Assembly: GCA_023424015.1 (NCBI GenBank) | Contig: JAFAEM010000032.1 | Coordinates: forward strand, 62,001-126,000 | Reading direction: 5' to 3' | Length of the DNA stretch: 64,000 bases | DNA from: Bacteroidota bacterium | GTDB lineage: Bacteria; Bacteroidota; Bacteroidia; Chitinophagales; Chitinophagaceae | In this document: positions 16,543 to 25,341 of the stretch, piece by piece | How positions within the stretch are numbered: the first letter of the stretch is position 1 | Layout of the letters: every line of letters begins with the position of its first letter | Program-made: the position numbers and the translations under genes | The notes under the pieces: generated by a model | Databases searched by the model: none | Seen by the model: only the letters and a program-made list of their open reading frames with translations | What the model was told of the DNA's origin: nothing

Positions 16543-17946
16543 ATGAAGATAGCATTTCACGGGGCGGCACGAACTGTTACGGGTTCAAAGCACCTGATCA
16601 CATTAAAGAACGGCAAAAAAATATTACTTGATTGTGGTATGTTTCAGGGTATGGGTCGTGAAACAGATGTACTCAATCGTGACTTTGGGTTTGAACCCTC
16701 GGAAATTGATACAATGATTCTGTCGCATGCACATATCGACCACAGCGGGCTCATACCAAAACTGGTTAAAGATGGCTTTGCCGGAGATATCTTTTGTACG
16801 CATGCTACCAGCGACCTTGCCCGGATACTCCTTGAGGATTCAGGTGAAATACAGGAAAGTGATGTAAAATATAGTAATAAAAGGCGACTGGCTGAAGGTA
16901 AACAGATGTTACACCCGCTTTATACGGTGGAAGATGCGAAAAGCAGCCTTGAGAGATTTGTTGACGTTCCGTACGGAAGCTGGCAACAGATAATGGAAGG
17001 TGTTGAGGTAATGTTTACTGATGCAGGGCATATCATTGGAAGTGCCTGTGTTCATCTTCGAATTACAGAGAACGGGGTAACAAGGCAGATTAGTTTCAGT
17101 GGGGATGTAGGTCGCTACAGGGATATTATTTTAAAATCACCTGAAGTATTTCCCCAGGCTGATTATATCATTCTTGAATCGACTTACGGAAATAGTCTGC
17201 ACGAGGAGATGAGAACTACTCCAGAGCATTTGCTGGAATGGATACAAAAAACCTGTATTGAGAAGAAGGGGAAGTTGATCATGCCGGCCTTCAGCGTGGG
17301 TCGAACACAGGAGATATTATTTTCTCTTAACCAGCTTGAGTTGGAGAATCGCCTGCCAAAACTTGATTATTTTCTCGACAGTCCTCTAAGCCTGGAAGCG
17401 ACTGAACTCACTAAGAGATATCCTGAATATTTCAACCGTTATATCCAGAAGATACTTAAATCAGATTCGGATCCGTTTTCTTTTCAAGGCCTGAAATATA
17501 TCAAAACTGTTGATCAATCAAAACTGTTGAACTTTAGAAATGAACCCTGTGTTATTATTTCGGCGAGTGGTATGGCCGAAGCCGGCAGAGTAAAGCATCA
17601 TATAAGTAATAATATCGAGAACAGCAGGAACACCATCCTGATGACGGGGTATTGTGAACCCAGTTCACTTGGAGCCAGGTTAATGGCTGGTGCAAAAGAA
17701 GTATCTATTTTTGGTGTCGTACATGAGGTACATGCCGAAGTCGGTTCTGTGCGCAGTATGAGCGCTCATGGGGACTATGAGGACCTTAGTCAGTGGCTTG
17801 CTTGCCAGGATCCCCGGGCCGTCAGCAAACTTTTCCTTGTACATGGCGAATACGATGTGCAACAAGCGTTTAAGGATCGGCTTTTGCGAAAAGGTTTCAC
17901 GGATGTTGAGATACCTACCCGGCACTCAGAAATTGGCCTGGGTTAA
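16543..17946 (+). CDS. Beta-CASP metallo-beta-lactamase-fold hydrolase (RNA-processing type)
   Basis: A 467-residue protein with the MBL metal site SHAHIDHSG (His62, His64, Asp66, His67), DAGHIIGSA and FSGDVGR, followed by the beta-CASP motifs (LESTYGN, MPAFSVGRTQEILFSLNQL, VIISASGMAEAGRVKHH) and a C-terminal RMMBL segment (AHGDYEDLSQWL, FLVHGEYDVQQAF). This architecture belongs to the CPSF73/RNase J-like family that acts on RNA ends, and bacterial members are predicted ribonucleases. Upstream spacing is 59 bases. Confidence 0.88.
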   Translation: MKIAFHGAARTVTGSKHLITLKNGKKILLDCGMFQGMGRETDVLNRDFGFEPSEIDTMILSHAHIDHSGLIPKLVKDGFAGDIFCTHATSDLARILLEDSGEIQESDVKYSNKRRLAEGKQMLHPLYTVEDAKSSLERFVDVPYGSWQQIMEGVEVMFTDAGHIIGSACVHLRITENGVTRQISFSGDVGRYRDIILKSPEVFPQADYIILESTYGNSLHEEMRTTPEHLLEWIQKTCIEKKGKLIMPAFSVGRTQEILFSLNQLELENRLPKLDYFLDSPLSLEATELTKRYPEYFNRYIQKILKSDSDPFSFQGLKYIKTVDQSKLLNFRNEPCVIISASGMAEAGRVKHHISNNIENSRNTILMTGYCEPSSLGARLMAGAKEVSIFGVVHEVHAEVGSVRSMSAHGDYEDLSQWLACQDPRAVSKLFLVHGEYDVQQAFKDRLLRKGFTDVEIPTRHSEIGLG

Positions 17947-18096
17947 ACCTAATTTTCAAATGCCGTTACTGTTTTGTTAATTTCAATTGTAATACTTACC
18001 GAACTGGAACCCAGAGCCTAAAGGCCAAATAATTTTCACAACTTCTTAATAAACCCGGCACACAATTTTCCGTTCTTATAGTGTCTTCAGTAAATA

Positions 18097-18105
18097 AAAG
18101 GAGGA
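18097..18105 (+). promoter_or_regulatory. Strong Shine-Dalgarno site
   Basis: AAAGGAGGA lies 3 bases before the ATG at 18109. So strong a match is unusual in a Bacteroidota genome, where most genes here lack a clear one. It fixes the start of the DUF4136 lipoprotein. Confidence 0.6.
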
Positions 18106-18108
18106 ACT

Positions 18109-18696
18109 ATGAAGAGCAATTTGAAACTGTGGAGTGGATGGTTAGGAGTCGTCTTCTTGCTTGCAAGTTGTACTTCCACTGCGCATATCGAAAAAGACGA
18201 CAATACAGATTTTTCTAAATATAAAACTTACGCCTGGGTAGAAAAAGAGCGTAGCGATAAAAGAGAAAGTAGGAAAAATGACCTGGCAGAACAGAAAGTT
18301 CGTGATGCAGTCAGCAAGGAATTGGAAAAGACAGCAGGATGGCGCGAATCCAAGTCAAACCCCGATGTATTGCTGAGCTATGATCTATTGGTAGAACGCT
18401 CAACAAAACAACAGTCGGATCCCGTGTATTCGAGGCCCTTCGTTCGTACATTTTATAATCCCTACTCCCGAAGGTTTTACAGAGTTTACTATCCTTCAAG
18501 ATTTATGGGCTACGATCACTTTGACGTAAATACCCGAGAAGGAACGGTTACGATATCCATGATCGATGCAAAAACTGAGAAACTTGTATGGCAGGGCTGG
18601 GCTACCGATGAAGTGAGTAGCAGGAATATGACAAGTAAGGAAATCCAAAACAGTATAAAAGCCATATTCAGGAAGTTTGATATCGCGAAAAACTGA
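18109..18696 (+). CDS. DUF4136 lipoprotein
   Basis: A 195-residue lipoprotein with lipobox LLASC near residue 21 and the DUF4136 opening DNTDFSKYKTYAWVEKER. The rest alternates helix and strand, with a Tyr/Arg-rich middle (FVRTFYNPYSRRFYRVYYPSRF) and the family end TVTISMIDAKTEKLVWQGWATD. Members are outer-membrane or periplasmic lipoproteins of unknown function. It has a strong ribosome site and a strong terminator, so it is probably expressed as a single gene. Confidence 0.85.
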   Translation: MKSNLKLWSGWLGVVFLLASCTSTAHIEKDDNTDFSKYKTYAWVEKERSDKRESRKNDLAEQKVRDAVSKELEKTAGWRESKSNPDVLLSYDLLVERSTKQQSDPVYSRPFVRTFYNPYSRRFYRVYYPSRFMGYDHFDVNTREGTVTISMIDAKTEKLVWQGWATDEVSSRNMTSKEIQNSIKAIFRKFDIAKN

Positions 18697-18723
18697 TTTA
18701 TTACCCGGACGGTTGAAAACTTG

Positions 18724-18745
18724 CCCCGGCATCGGCCGGGGTTTT
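18724..18745 (+). terminator. Terminator after the DUF4136 gene
   Basis: CCCCGGC (18724-18730) pairs with GCCGGGG (18735-18741), followed by TTTT. The convergent Nei gene ends just beyond, so it may serve both directions. Confidence 0.85.
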
Positions 18746-18767
18746 CTTTTGTAATTGTTGTATAAAA

Positions 18768-19517
18768 TCATCGATTACGAAGTTTATATTTTACCTGGCA
18801 GTTTGCACAGAAGAAAGTGCGACGGTTTGTTTTGCCACAATATTTTTTAGTGATGGGAAGATCGCATCTTTGGCAAACCTTTTTAGTATGTGCCAGCCAG
18901 TGTTTCTTAAGTACATACTCCTTTTTCCATTCGAGAAAATCAAAGCTATAATTTCTTGCTTCCCGTATCAGCTCATTTAACTTTTTTGGGGGAATATCAC
19001 CGATGAGTGATTCCGGGTGAACCCGGATCCGATACAAAACCTCGTTTTTAATAATATTACCAACGCCTGAAAATATCTCCTGGTCAAGCAATGCATCGCA
19101 GACCATGATATTGGGTATCAGCTTTAAAGATAGTCTTGCCTTTTTTTCATTCCAGTTATCACTCATTACGTCTGTTTCCCAATCGTAGAGATCGTCAAGC
19201 GAATCGTCAATCAACCGAACCGAACAGGTATAGAAGTACATCGTGCCCTTTTTGGTTGATAATGCGAGTCGCAGACTCCTGTCGGGTTTGGTTTGCTCGT
19301 CGATACTGTAGGAGCCGAAAAGTAGAAAATGAATACGAATATTAAGCCCGGTCAAACAGATGAAAAATTGTTTGCCCCAGCTTTTAAATGCTATGATATT
19401 TTTATTGGTTAGTCGGTCTTTATCTATTTTAGCATTCCCTTTTGCCGCTATTATCTTTTTACCTTTAAATTTTTCGACCAACTCTTTCAATATAACGATC
19501 GAAGGCCCTTCTGGCAT
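18768..19517 (-). CDS. Fpg/Nei family DNA glycosylase-lyase
   Basis: A 249-residue base-excision repair enzyme. The mature start must be MPEGP at 19515-19517 because Pro2 is the catalytic nucleophile and Glu3 the general acid; an upstream in-frame extension is therefore not used. The C-terminal four-Cys zinc finger is clear (CQRCDLPITKKYC... FFCANCQ), preceded by the helix-two-turn-helix QEIFSGVGNIIKNEVLYRIRVHP. It resembles endonuclease VIII-type (Nei) more than Fpg. It overlaps no neighbour but its 5' end faces the DUF72 gene divergently, only 84 bases away. Confidence 0.9.
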   Translation of the reverse strand: MPEGPSIVILKELVEKFKGKKIIAAKGNAKIDKDRLTNKNIIAFKSWGKQFFICLTGLNIRIHFLLFGSYSIDEQTKPDRSLRLALSTKKGTMYFYTCSVRLIDDSLDDLYDWETDVMSDNWNEKKARLSLKLIPNIMVCDALLDQEIFSGVGNIIKNEVLYRIRVHPESLIGDIPPKKLNELIREARNYSFDFLEWKKEYVLKKHWLAHTKKVCQRCDLPITKKYCGKTNRRTFFCANCQVKYKLRNR

Positions 19518-19600
19518 TGTCCATCCTTTTAGAAGTATAATACAAATAACAAGCCACTGGCCTGGATGCATTTTTGCATGATTTGGTAAATGCGCTTCAG

Positions 19601-20329
19601 ATGAAATGGTACATCGGTTGTTCAGGCTTTCACTATAAGGAATGGAAGGGTATCTTTTATCCCGAGGGATTGCCACAGCGAAAGTGGTTCGAGTACTATT
19701 GTTCAAGATTCGACACCTTGGAACTAAATGTCACATTTTACCGTTTCCCACAACTAAAAATGTTACAAAACTGGTATGATAGTAGCCCGACCCATTTAAT
19801 TTTCACTGCCAAAGCTCCACGACTCATTACTCATTATAAGCGCTTCAGGGACTGCGATTCGTTACTGAGCGATTTTTATCGGACTACAGTTGACGGCTTA
19901 GGTAGTAAACTCGGTGCTGTTCTCTTTCAGCTTCCTGCCATAATGCGTTACGAGCCGGAATTACTGGACAGCATTGTCAAAAGTCTTTCTCGCGACATCA
20001 CGAACGTGATCGAGTTTCGTCACCCGAGCTGGTGGACAAAGGAGGTGTATAATAAATTAAAAAGGAGGCGCGTGATTTTCTCAGGTATAAGTCATCCTCA
20101 ATTACCTCGTAACGCTGTTATTAATGGGAGTACAGTTTATTATCGCTTTCATGGGGTGCCACTACTTTATTACTCAGCTTATGAAAATCGGAACCTGAAG
20201 TCAGTTATTCAGCCTTATCTTCAGGACGGAAGAATAAAAAAAGCATTTGTCTTCTTTAACAATACAGCAAATCAGGCCGCCATTAAGAATGCCGAATGGA
20301 TGAAGAAGTATACCAGTGGCGAAAGGTAG
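19601..20329 (+). CDS. DUF72 family protein
   Basis: About 242 residues. The start MKWYIGCSGFHYKEWKGIFYP, the KWFEYYCSRFDTLELNVTFYRFP block, FTAKAPRLITHYKRF, LGAVLFQLP and VIEFRHPSW identify DUF72, a TIM-barrel-like family that has no settled function and is often found near DNA-repair genes, as here. I prefer the ATG at 19601 because the family begins right there; the frame is open a further nine codons. Confidence 0.88.
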   Translation: MKWYIGCSGFHYKEWKGIFYPEGLPQRKWFEYYCSRFDTLELNVTFYRFPQLKMLQNWYDSSPTHLIFTAKAPRLITHYKRFRDCDSLLSDFYRTTVDGLGSKLGAVLFQLPAIMRYEPELLDSIVKSLSRDITNVIEFRHPSWWTKEVYNKLKRRRVIFSGISHPQLPRNAVINGSTVYYRFHGVPLLYYSAYENRNLKSVIQPYLQDGRIKKAFVFFNNTANQAAIKNAEWMKKYTSGER

Positions 20330-20348
20330 AGATAATAATATTCGTCCA

Positions 20349-20675
20349 TTATCTACTTTTTTTAGCGGCATTTTTTCCTGATGTGGTTTTTTTTGCCGCT
20401 CCCCGTTTTCTACTAGTTGTTCTTTTCGATGATGTGCCTTTTCTGGCCGAAGATCTTTTCTTTGATGCGGATTTCTTTTTCGCTGCTTTTTTTACCGCTC
20501 CCTTTTTCCGGGGGACTTTTGCCCCTGCTTCTCTTGCTTCAGAAAGACCGATGGCGATGGCCTGTTTACGACTTGTTACTTTTTTCCCACTCCGCCCACT
20601 TCTGAGTGTACCTCGCTTTTTTTCATGCATCGCTTTTTCCACCTTTTCCTGGGCTTTTTTTGAATACTTTGCCAT
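20349..20675 (-). CDS. Lysine-rich DUF6496-like protein
   Basis: A 108-residue, extremely basic protein. The first half (MAKYSKKAQEKVEKAMHEKK, RGTLRSGRSGKKVTSRKQAI, GLSEAREAGAKVP) is the DUF6496 module. The second half is a low-complexity tail of Lys, Arg, Ser and Ala resembling histone H1. Such proteins probably bind nucleic acid. It is convergent with the DUF72 gene, with 19 bases between stops. The apparent long frame on the other strand is a by-product of its biased composition. Confidence 0.8.
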   Translation of the reverse strand: MAKYSKKAQEKVEKAMHEKKRGTLRSGRSGKKVTSRKQAIAIGLSEAREAGAKVPRKKGAVKKAAKKKSASKKRSSARKGTSSKRTTSRKRGAAKKTTSGKNAAKKSR

Positions 20676-20711
20676 ATTGATAAGTATTTAGTGGGTTATG
20701 AATTGAAGTTC

Positions 20712-21041
20712 TTAGGCTGCTGCCATACTCATGCAGGATTCAGCACATTGTCGACATATGGCTGCACAACGAAGACAATGTTCATGTTCATGTTTTTCAC
20801 ACTCCTCTGCACAGGCAACACAGATGTCTGCACAGAGCTGGCATGCAGCATTCGCATGAGCACTTTGCAGGTGCATAAGCTGTGCTGCCGTTTTGCACAT
20901 AGTACTGCATTCTAGATCCAGTTGGATACAAACTGACATCATATTTACGTCTTCTTCACGCAGACAAGAAGCTGCACAATGGTCGCAGGCATTTGCACAT
21001 TGAATACATAGCTCGATACAGGAGTGATAGGTCGATTCCAT
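20712..21041 (-). CDS. Four-helix-bundle copper-binding (DUF326/Csp-like) protein
   Basis: A 109-residue Cys-rich protein with regularly spaced C-x2/x3-C pairs (CIELCIQCANACDHCAASC, CQLCADICVACAEECEKH, CLRCAAICRQCAESC), the pattern of DUF326 and copper storage proteins that bind Cu(I) inside a four-helix bundle. No signal peptide, so cytosolic (Csp3-like). It lies immediately after the FAD-Rieske gene on the same strand (6 bases). Confidence 0.85.
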   Translation of the reverse strand: MESTYHSCIELCIQCANACDHCAASCLREEDVNMMSVCIQLDLECSTMCKTAAQLMHLQSAHANAACQLCADICVACAEECEKHEHEHCLRCAAICRQCAESCMSMAAA

Positions 21042-21047
21042 AATAAT

Positions 21048-22583
21048 TTATTTTTCTATTAGAGATTTTATTTCTATCGGTTCAAGACCCGAGTTAGCAG
21101 GGCCCGTAAGTACATCACCACTGGCTGCATACCTCGCGCCATGGCAGGGACAGTCCCAGGACCGTTCGGCATTGTTCCATTTTACTTCACATTTCAGATG
21201 CGTGCAAATTGGTGATACGGCTTTTAATTCATTGTTTTCATCCTTAAACAGCGCGATCTTTTGATTGTTGTATTTGATCACTTTACCCTCACCCGCCGCG
21301 AGTGCTGACGTTTCATCCAGTTCATCATGAGGAAGCCATTTGCCGACAAATTGTTTTACAACATCGGCATTGTGCATAATGAAGTTTACGAATCCCGCAA
21401 CTGGTTTGATCCTGTTGGGGTCATATACATGCAGGTACGGACTTTCTTCATTAAGCAGAATGCTTTTAAAGAGTAAGGCGGCAACACTGCTGTAAACCAT
21501 ACCATTACCACCATATCCTGTGGCTGTGTAGATTTTACCAGGATGACCAGGCATCTGTCCTATATAGGGGAGCCCATCCGCAGGCTCAAAATACTGGGAA
21601 GACCAACGGTAGGCAATGGTATCAACATCAAAGTGTTTCCGGATATGTGCTTCAAGTTTGCGAAAATTGTTTTCCGTATTCTCATCATGTCCGGTCTTAT
21701 GATCGTAGCCACCTACAATCAAATAGTTTTTTCCATTTATTTTTTGGCTTCGGTAGTAATGGTATGGATCAAACATATCATAACAAAGTCCTTCAGGGTA
21801 GTTATTTGCTTTTAAAGTGACTGCCATTGCATAGCTCCTGTAAGGGGAACATCGCAGGTGTAGGAGGTTCACTGTTGGGGGTATATGAGTAGCATATATC
21901 AACGCCTTCCCGGTAAATTCTCCGGCGTTTGTTTCAACTTTTATGGTGTCGTTTTCTTCCGCATTGGTAATGCGGGAATTTTCCGCGATCACGCCGCCAG
22001 CTTTTTCAAACGCTGAAGCAAGGCCATATACATATTGGGTGGGTATAAACTTTGCCTGCCCGGTGACCTTCAAGCATTTTGTATGGTTTATTGGAACAGG
22101 AATGTAGGCTGAATACTCTGCAGTCATGCCGGCTACTATTGTTGCATCCTTGATTTTATCGAGTTCTTTTTCCTGTTCTTCCGTCTGTGAAAATAGATAT
22201 GCATCTGTTTCTTCAAACCCACATTCGATCCCATATTCCTTAATATTGTTCCTGATCAGTGCAATGGCTTCCTTTGTGGACTGAGCAACAAGTTTTGCTG
22301 TTTCCTTATTAAAGTTTTTGCTGATCGTTGTATAAGGAGTATCGAGTAGCGTGTTGATATGAGCAGTGGTTCCTCCGGTGGTGCCAAAGCATAACGTATT
22401 TGCCTCAAGAACAAGACAGGTTTTACCTGCCTTCTGAAGCGATAAAGCGGTACTGATGCCCGTTATACCTCCTCCGGCGATGATTACGTCATAGATTGTT
22501 TTGCTGTTAAGTTTATTTGCCGGAGTATAGGGTTGTGCACTATCCTGCCAAAGGCTGACACAGGCGCCATCTCTGTTTATCAT
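21048..22583 (-). CDS. FAD-dependent oxidoreductase with C-terminal Rieske domain
   Basis: A 511-residue fusion. Near residue 33 the dinucleotide-binding motif VIIAGGGITGISTALSLQKAGK begins a DAO-type FAD domain that ends with the FAD-contact motif IYTATGYGGNGMVYSS. A Rieske [2Fe-2S] domain follows at about 430-505 with both ligand pairs present: CTHL and CPCHG. The combination occurs in many soil bacteria, and its substrate is not known. It is followed directly by a copper-binding protein, which suggests a redox or metal-stress unit. Confidence 0.87.
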   Translation of the reverse strand: MINRDGACVSLWQDSAQPYTPANKLNSKTIYDVIIAGGGITGISTALSLQKAGKTCLVLEANTLCFGTTGGTTAHINTLLDTPYTTISKNFNKETAKLVAQSTKEAIALIRNNIKEYGIECGFEETDAYLFSQTEEQEKELDKIKDATIVAGMTAEYSAYIPVPINHTKCLKVTGQAKFIPTQYVYGLASAFEKAGGVIAENSRITNAEENDTIKVETNAGEFTGKALIYATHIPPTVNLLHLRCSPYRSYAMAVTLKANNYPEGLCYDMFDPYHYYRSQKINGKNYLIVGGYDHKTGHDENTENNFRKLEAHIRKHFDVDTIAYRWSSQYFEPADGLPYIGQMPGHPGKIYTATGYGGNGMVYSSVAALLFKSILLNEESPYLHVYDPNRIKPVAGFVNFIMHNADVVKQFVGKWLPHDELDETSALAAGEGKVIKYNNQKIALFKDENNELKAVSPICTHLKCEVKWNNAERSWDCPCHGARYAASGDVLTGPANSGLEPIEIKSLIEK

Positions 22584-22637
22584 AGCAAAATATTATAGTA
22601 AAGCATCGGCAATTACCCTGCCATGATGATCTTTTTT

Positions 22638-23144
22638 TTAGTTGATATCCCCCCGGAGTAAAGACAGTAATTGCTCAAGAACATACCGCGTATAAAATTG
22701 GCGTACGAGAAAAGGATCTTGTTTTTCTGCTGTAACCGTTTCGTAAACCAGTGTATTGTCATCACAGGTTATTGCGAAACAGGCAAATAATTCCTCAATA
22801 TTTTTTTCAGGGACGGGAGAAGCATAACCGGTTATGCCGATGCCCCAGTTGCAATTAAAAAGTCGGGCGACATTTTTAGCCATGGTGATGGCAATTTGCT
22901 GGGATACGCAATCGGTGTCCATAGCAAGTATGGGATCTATACCCAGCAATTTTGTTTTTTGCCCAAGATTATATGCAGTGACCCCTCCCTGGAAGAAGTC
23001 CAGGGCTCGTTCTGCGATTGATAAGGAGGTCTGCAATTGCCCGGCAGTCACACTTTCTGCAACGGCTATTGTCTGATTCCGCCCCTTCAGCAGGTCTGCG
23101 ATCTGGTTAGATATATCCTGGTGAGATTCGTGGTGACAGTGCAT
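22638..23144 (-). CDS. CinA-family nicotinamide mononucleotide deamidase
   Basis: A 168-residue stand-alone CinA C-terminal domain (PncC-like), which hydrolyses nicotinamide mononucleotide to nicotinate mononucleotide. The motif TIAVAESVTAGQLQTSLS, the FFQGGVTAYNLGQKTKLLGI stretch and GIGITGYASP are the family signature. The N-terminal MoaB-like domain of full CinA is absent. It is read on the same strand as the FAD-Rieske gene, 54 bases upstream of it. Confidence 0.85.
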   Translation of the reverse strand: MHCHHESHQDISNQIADLLKGRNQTIAVAESVTAGQLQTSLSIAERALDFFQGGVTAYNLGQKTKLLGIDPILAMDTDCVSQQIAITMAKNVARLFNCNWGIGITGYASPVPEKNIEELFACFAITCDDNTLVYETVTAEKQDPFLVRQFYTRYVLEQLLSLLRGDIN

Positions 23145-23258
23145 AGGTTTTTGAGAATGATCAGGGCAAATTGTCTGCCATAGCGATATATACGCATGGG
23201 GAAAGATTTTTGAAACATAACCGGGATAAAAACGCCGAATCGAATAATTTTGACGACC

Positions 23259-24095
23259 ATGTCCCTGTTTATAACATCCCTCGGTTCCGGTAGCAATGGA
23301 AATTGCTATTTTATAGGCAATTCAAGCGAAGCAATTCTAGTAGATGCGGGAATTTCGTGCAGGGAAACGGTGCTGCGGATGTCCCGGCTTGGATTATCAA
23401 TGGACCGGGTTAAAGCGATCTTTGTTTCTCATGAACATGCGGATCATATTTCGGGGATCAGGGTCCTGTCGAAAAAGTACCGGCTGCCGGTATACATAAC
23501 ACCGGACACGCTTCGATCTTCGGGAAGGATACTCGAGAAAGAACATATCAGGCATTTTAGCATAGAAGAACCGGTAACTATCGGAGAGTTGAGTATCAAG
23601 GCATTTAAGAAATGTCACGACGCTATCGATCCGCATAGTTTCATGATTTCGTCGCGAGGTATCAATATTGGAGTTTTTACAGATATTGGTAATGCCTGTA
23701 AACAAGTCATTACTCACTTTAGTCAATGCGATGCAGCTTTTTTGGAGTCGAATTATTGTGAAAACATGCTGAGAGATGGTAATTATCCATTCATATTAAA
23801 GAAAAGGATCAGTGGAGGCGACGGGCATTTATCTAATTCCCAGGCTTTGGAGCTTTTTACAAAGTATCGTGGGAAACAACTGCAGTACCTGATCTTATCA
23901 CATTTATCTGAAAATAATAACAATCCTTCAATAGTTGAACAGCTTTTCAGCAGGGTCGCGGGTGATACCCATATTGTTATCGCTTCACGATACAAAGAGA
24001 CAGAGGTGTTTGAAATCCGGCTCGAAGAAAGAGTCACATTCATGCCAACCTCTATTCCGACATACATTCCTGCCCGGCAGTTATCGTTATTTTAA
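23259..24095 (+). CDS. YycJ/WalJ-type MBL-fold hydrolase
   Basis: About 278 residues with the metal-binding site FVSHEHADHISG (His58, His60, Asp62, His63), an opening of LFITSLGSGSNGNCYFI, and later GVFTDIGNA, LESNYCENML and LSHLSENNNNP. This matches the YycJ/WalJ branch of single-domain metallo-hydrolases, some linked to 5'-3' exonuclease activity. The preferred start is the ATG at 23259; the TTG nine bases earlier is less likely. It is read divergently from CinA. Confidence 0.87.
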   Translation: MSLFITSLGSGSNGNCYFIGNSSEAILVDAGISCRETVLRMSRLGLSMDRVKAIFVSHEHADHISGIRVLSKKYRLPVYITPDTLRSSGRILEKEHIRHFSIEEPVTIGELSIKAFKKCHDAIDPHSFMISSRGINIGVFTDIGNACKQVITHFSQCDAAFLESNYCENMLRDGNYPFILKKRISGGDGHLSNSQALELFTKYRGKQLQYLILSHLSENNNNPSIVEQLFSRVAGDTHIVIASRYKETEVFEIRLEERVTFMPTSIPTYIPARQLSLF

Positions 24096-24140
24096 TACGT
24101 AAATAAAGTATTGTGTATAAAAAATTCCACATTCAACTAA

Positions 24141-25154
24141 TTAACTTTTTGTGGAATCTCGTGGAATAAGGACTGAAGGGATTACAATCTTCTCATTGGA
24201 AACAGTGAAATTGGTCTTTCCTAGCGAACGGAATAGCAAGGTTGCAGCGGCACGACCCATTTCAAAAGCGGGTTGTGTTATAGTAGTTAGAGAAGGGTTT
24301 AAGATAGGGGCCGTTTCCAGGTTAGAAAAACAAATAACCTTCACATCTTTTGGAATATTGAGTTTTAATTCACTGCAGACCTGGTACACAGGAGCCGTTA
24401 ACTTCTCAACTGATGCAACAATACCGTCGGGTCGTTTCTTACTTTGTAATAACTTTTTTGTTAGCTGATAATTTTCGTTGGTATCGTTACTGCAAACCAG
24501 GATTCTCGTGTCATCAATCGGACGACCTTGGTCCGACAATGCCTTCTTATAACCTTCGAGTCTTTTGTTACTGATAGACAGACTTTCTGAAATTGCCAGG
24601 AAAGCGATATCAATACAACCCTGGTTAATCAGATGTAGCGTAGCCTTGTACCCACTATCGAAATCATCAGTGGTTATTTGCGCGGTTGATACGTTTTCGC
24701 AAACCCTGTCGAAAAATATTAGTGGAAGCCCGTTTGAAATCAGATCACTTATATGATCCGTCTGGGAGGTTTCTCTTGAAACGGACATCAGGACACCATC
24801 CACCCGGCCGCCCTGGAATTCCTTTAGTATCGTTTTTTCATTTTCAAAACTTTCATGCGTGAGGCAGATCAGCACATGGTATCCTTTTTCCTTGGCCACA
24901 GATTCAATGCCATTAATAGCCAGCGAAAAGAAGCTATCCGCCACTTCCGGAATTACCAGTGCGATATTTTTACTTCTGCGGCCGCGCAGGCTGCTGGCGT
25001 AAGGATTGGGAATATAATTGAGCCGGGCCGCAGTTGCCAATACTCTTTGCTTGGTTTCATCGCTAATCTCGTAACTATCATTCAGTGCCTTAGAAATAGT
25101 AGAGACGGAGAGGTTTAGTTCACTGGCTAGCTCTCTGATATTAATATTCTTCAT
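24141..25154 (-). CDS. LacI-family transcriptional regulator of the inositol locus
   Basis: A 337-residue LacI-type regulator. The helix-turn-helix is at the start (NINIRELASELNLSVSTISKALNDSYEISDETKQRV) with the hinge-helix anchor YIPNPYASSLRG, followed by a periplasmic-binding-protein-like ligand domain (VALVIPEVADSFFSLAINGIE, DGVLMSVSRE, LPLIFFDRV, TDDFDSGYKAT). The start is the ATG at 25152-25154; a TTG two codons upstream is not needed. It is divergent from the susC-to-iolG run, with candidate operators between, so it most likely controls that locus and senses inositol or a breakdown product. Confidence 0.92.
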   Translation of the reverse strand: MKNINIRELASELNLSVSTISKALNDSYEISDETKQRVLATAARLNYIPNPYASSLRGRRSKNIALVIPEVADSFFSLAINGIESVAKEKGYHVLICLTHESFENEKTILKEFQGGRVDGVLMSVSRETSQTDHISDLISNGLPLIFFDRVCENVSTAQITTDDFDSGYKATLHLINQGCIDIAFLAISESLSISNKRLEGYKKALSDQGRPIDDTRILVCSNDTNENYQLTKKLLQSKKRPDGIVASVEKLTAPVYQVCSELKLNIPKDVKVICFSNLETAPILNPSLTTITQPAFEMGRAAATLLFRSLGKTNFTVSNEKIVIPSVLIPRDSTKS

Positions 25155-25180
25155 GGGCAAATAAGCAGTTAAAACAGCCT

Positions 25181-25211
25181 TGTAAACGATTTGGCGACGA
25201 AAACGGTTTCG
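25181..25211. promoter_or_regulatory. Candidate LacI-family operators
   Basis: CGAAAACGGTTTCG at 25198-25211 is a near-palindrome (CGAAA/TTTCG arms around ACGG) of the kind LacI/PurR/CcpA regulators bind. A second, weaker copy, TGTAAACGATTTGG at 25181-25194, lies one and a half helical turns away. Both are 27-60 bases upstream of the regulator start and about 130-160 bases upstream of susC. Confidence 0.55.
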
Positions 25212-25292
25212 TAAATAAAGCTAATGTAATATCGAAAAATTAACTCAAAAAAAACCAAATTGAGAGAGCATTTAACATTCTGGTAAAAGGGT

Positions 25293-25325
25293 TTGGTTAT
25301 CCTTGCCATATTAATTAATAACCAA
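25293..25325 (+). promoter_or_regulatory. Inverted repeat in the susC leader
   Basis: TTGGTTAT (25293-25300) and ATAACCAA (25318-25325) form a perfect 8-bp dyad spaced 17 bases, ending 16 bases before the susC start. It may be a second protein-binding site or a leader hairpin that covers the start region. Confidence 0.4.
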
Positions 25326-25341
25326 GACTAAACTACTTCCA

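Noticed and set aside
20296..20691. 131-codon plus-strand frame near 20.4 kb
   Set aside because: It is antisense to the Lys/Arg-rich DUF6496-like gene, and its Phe/Leu/Asp-rich translation is what such a gene gives on the other strand.
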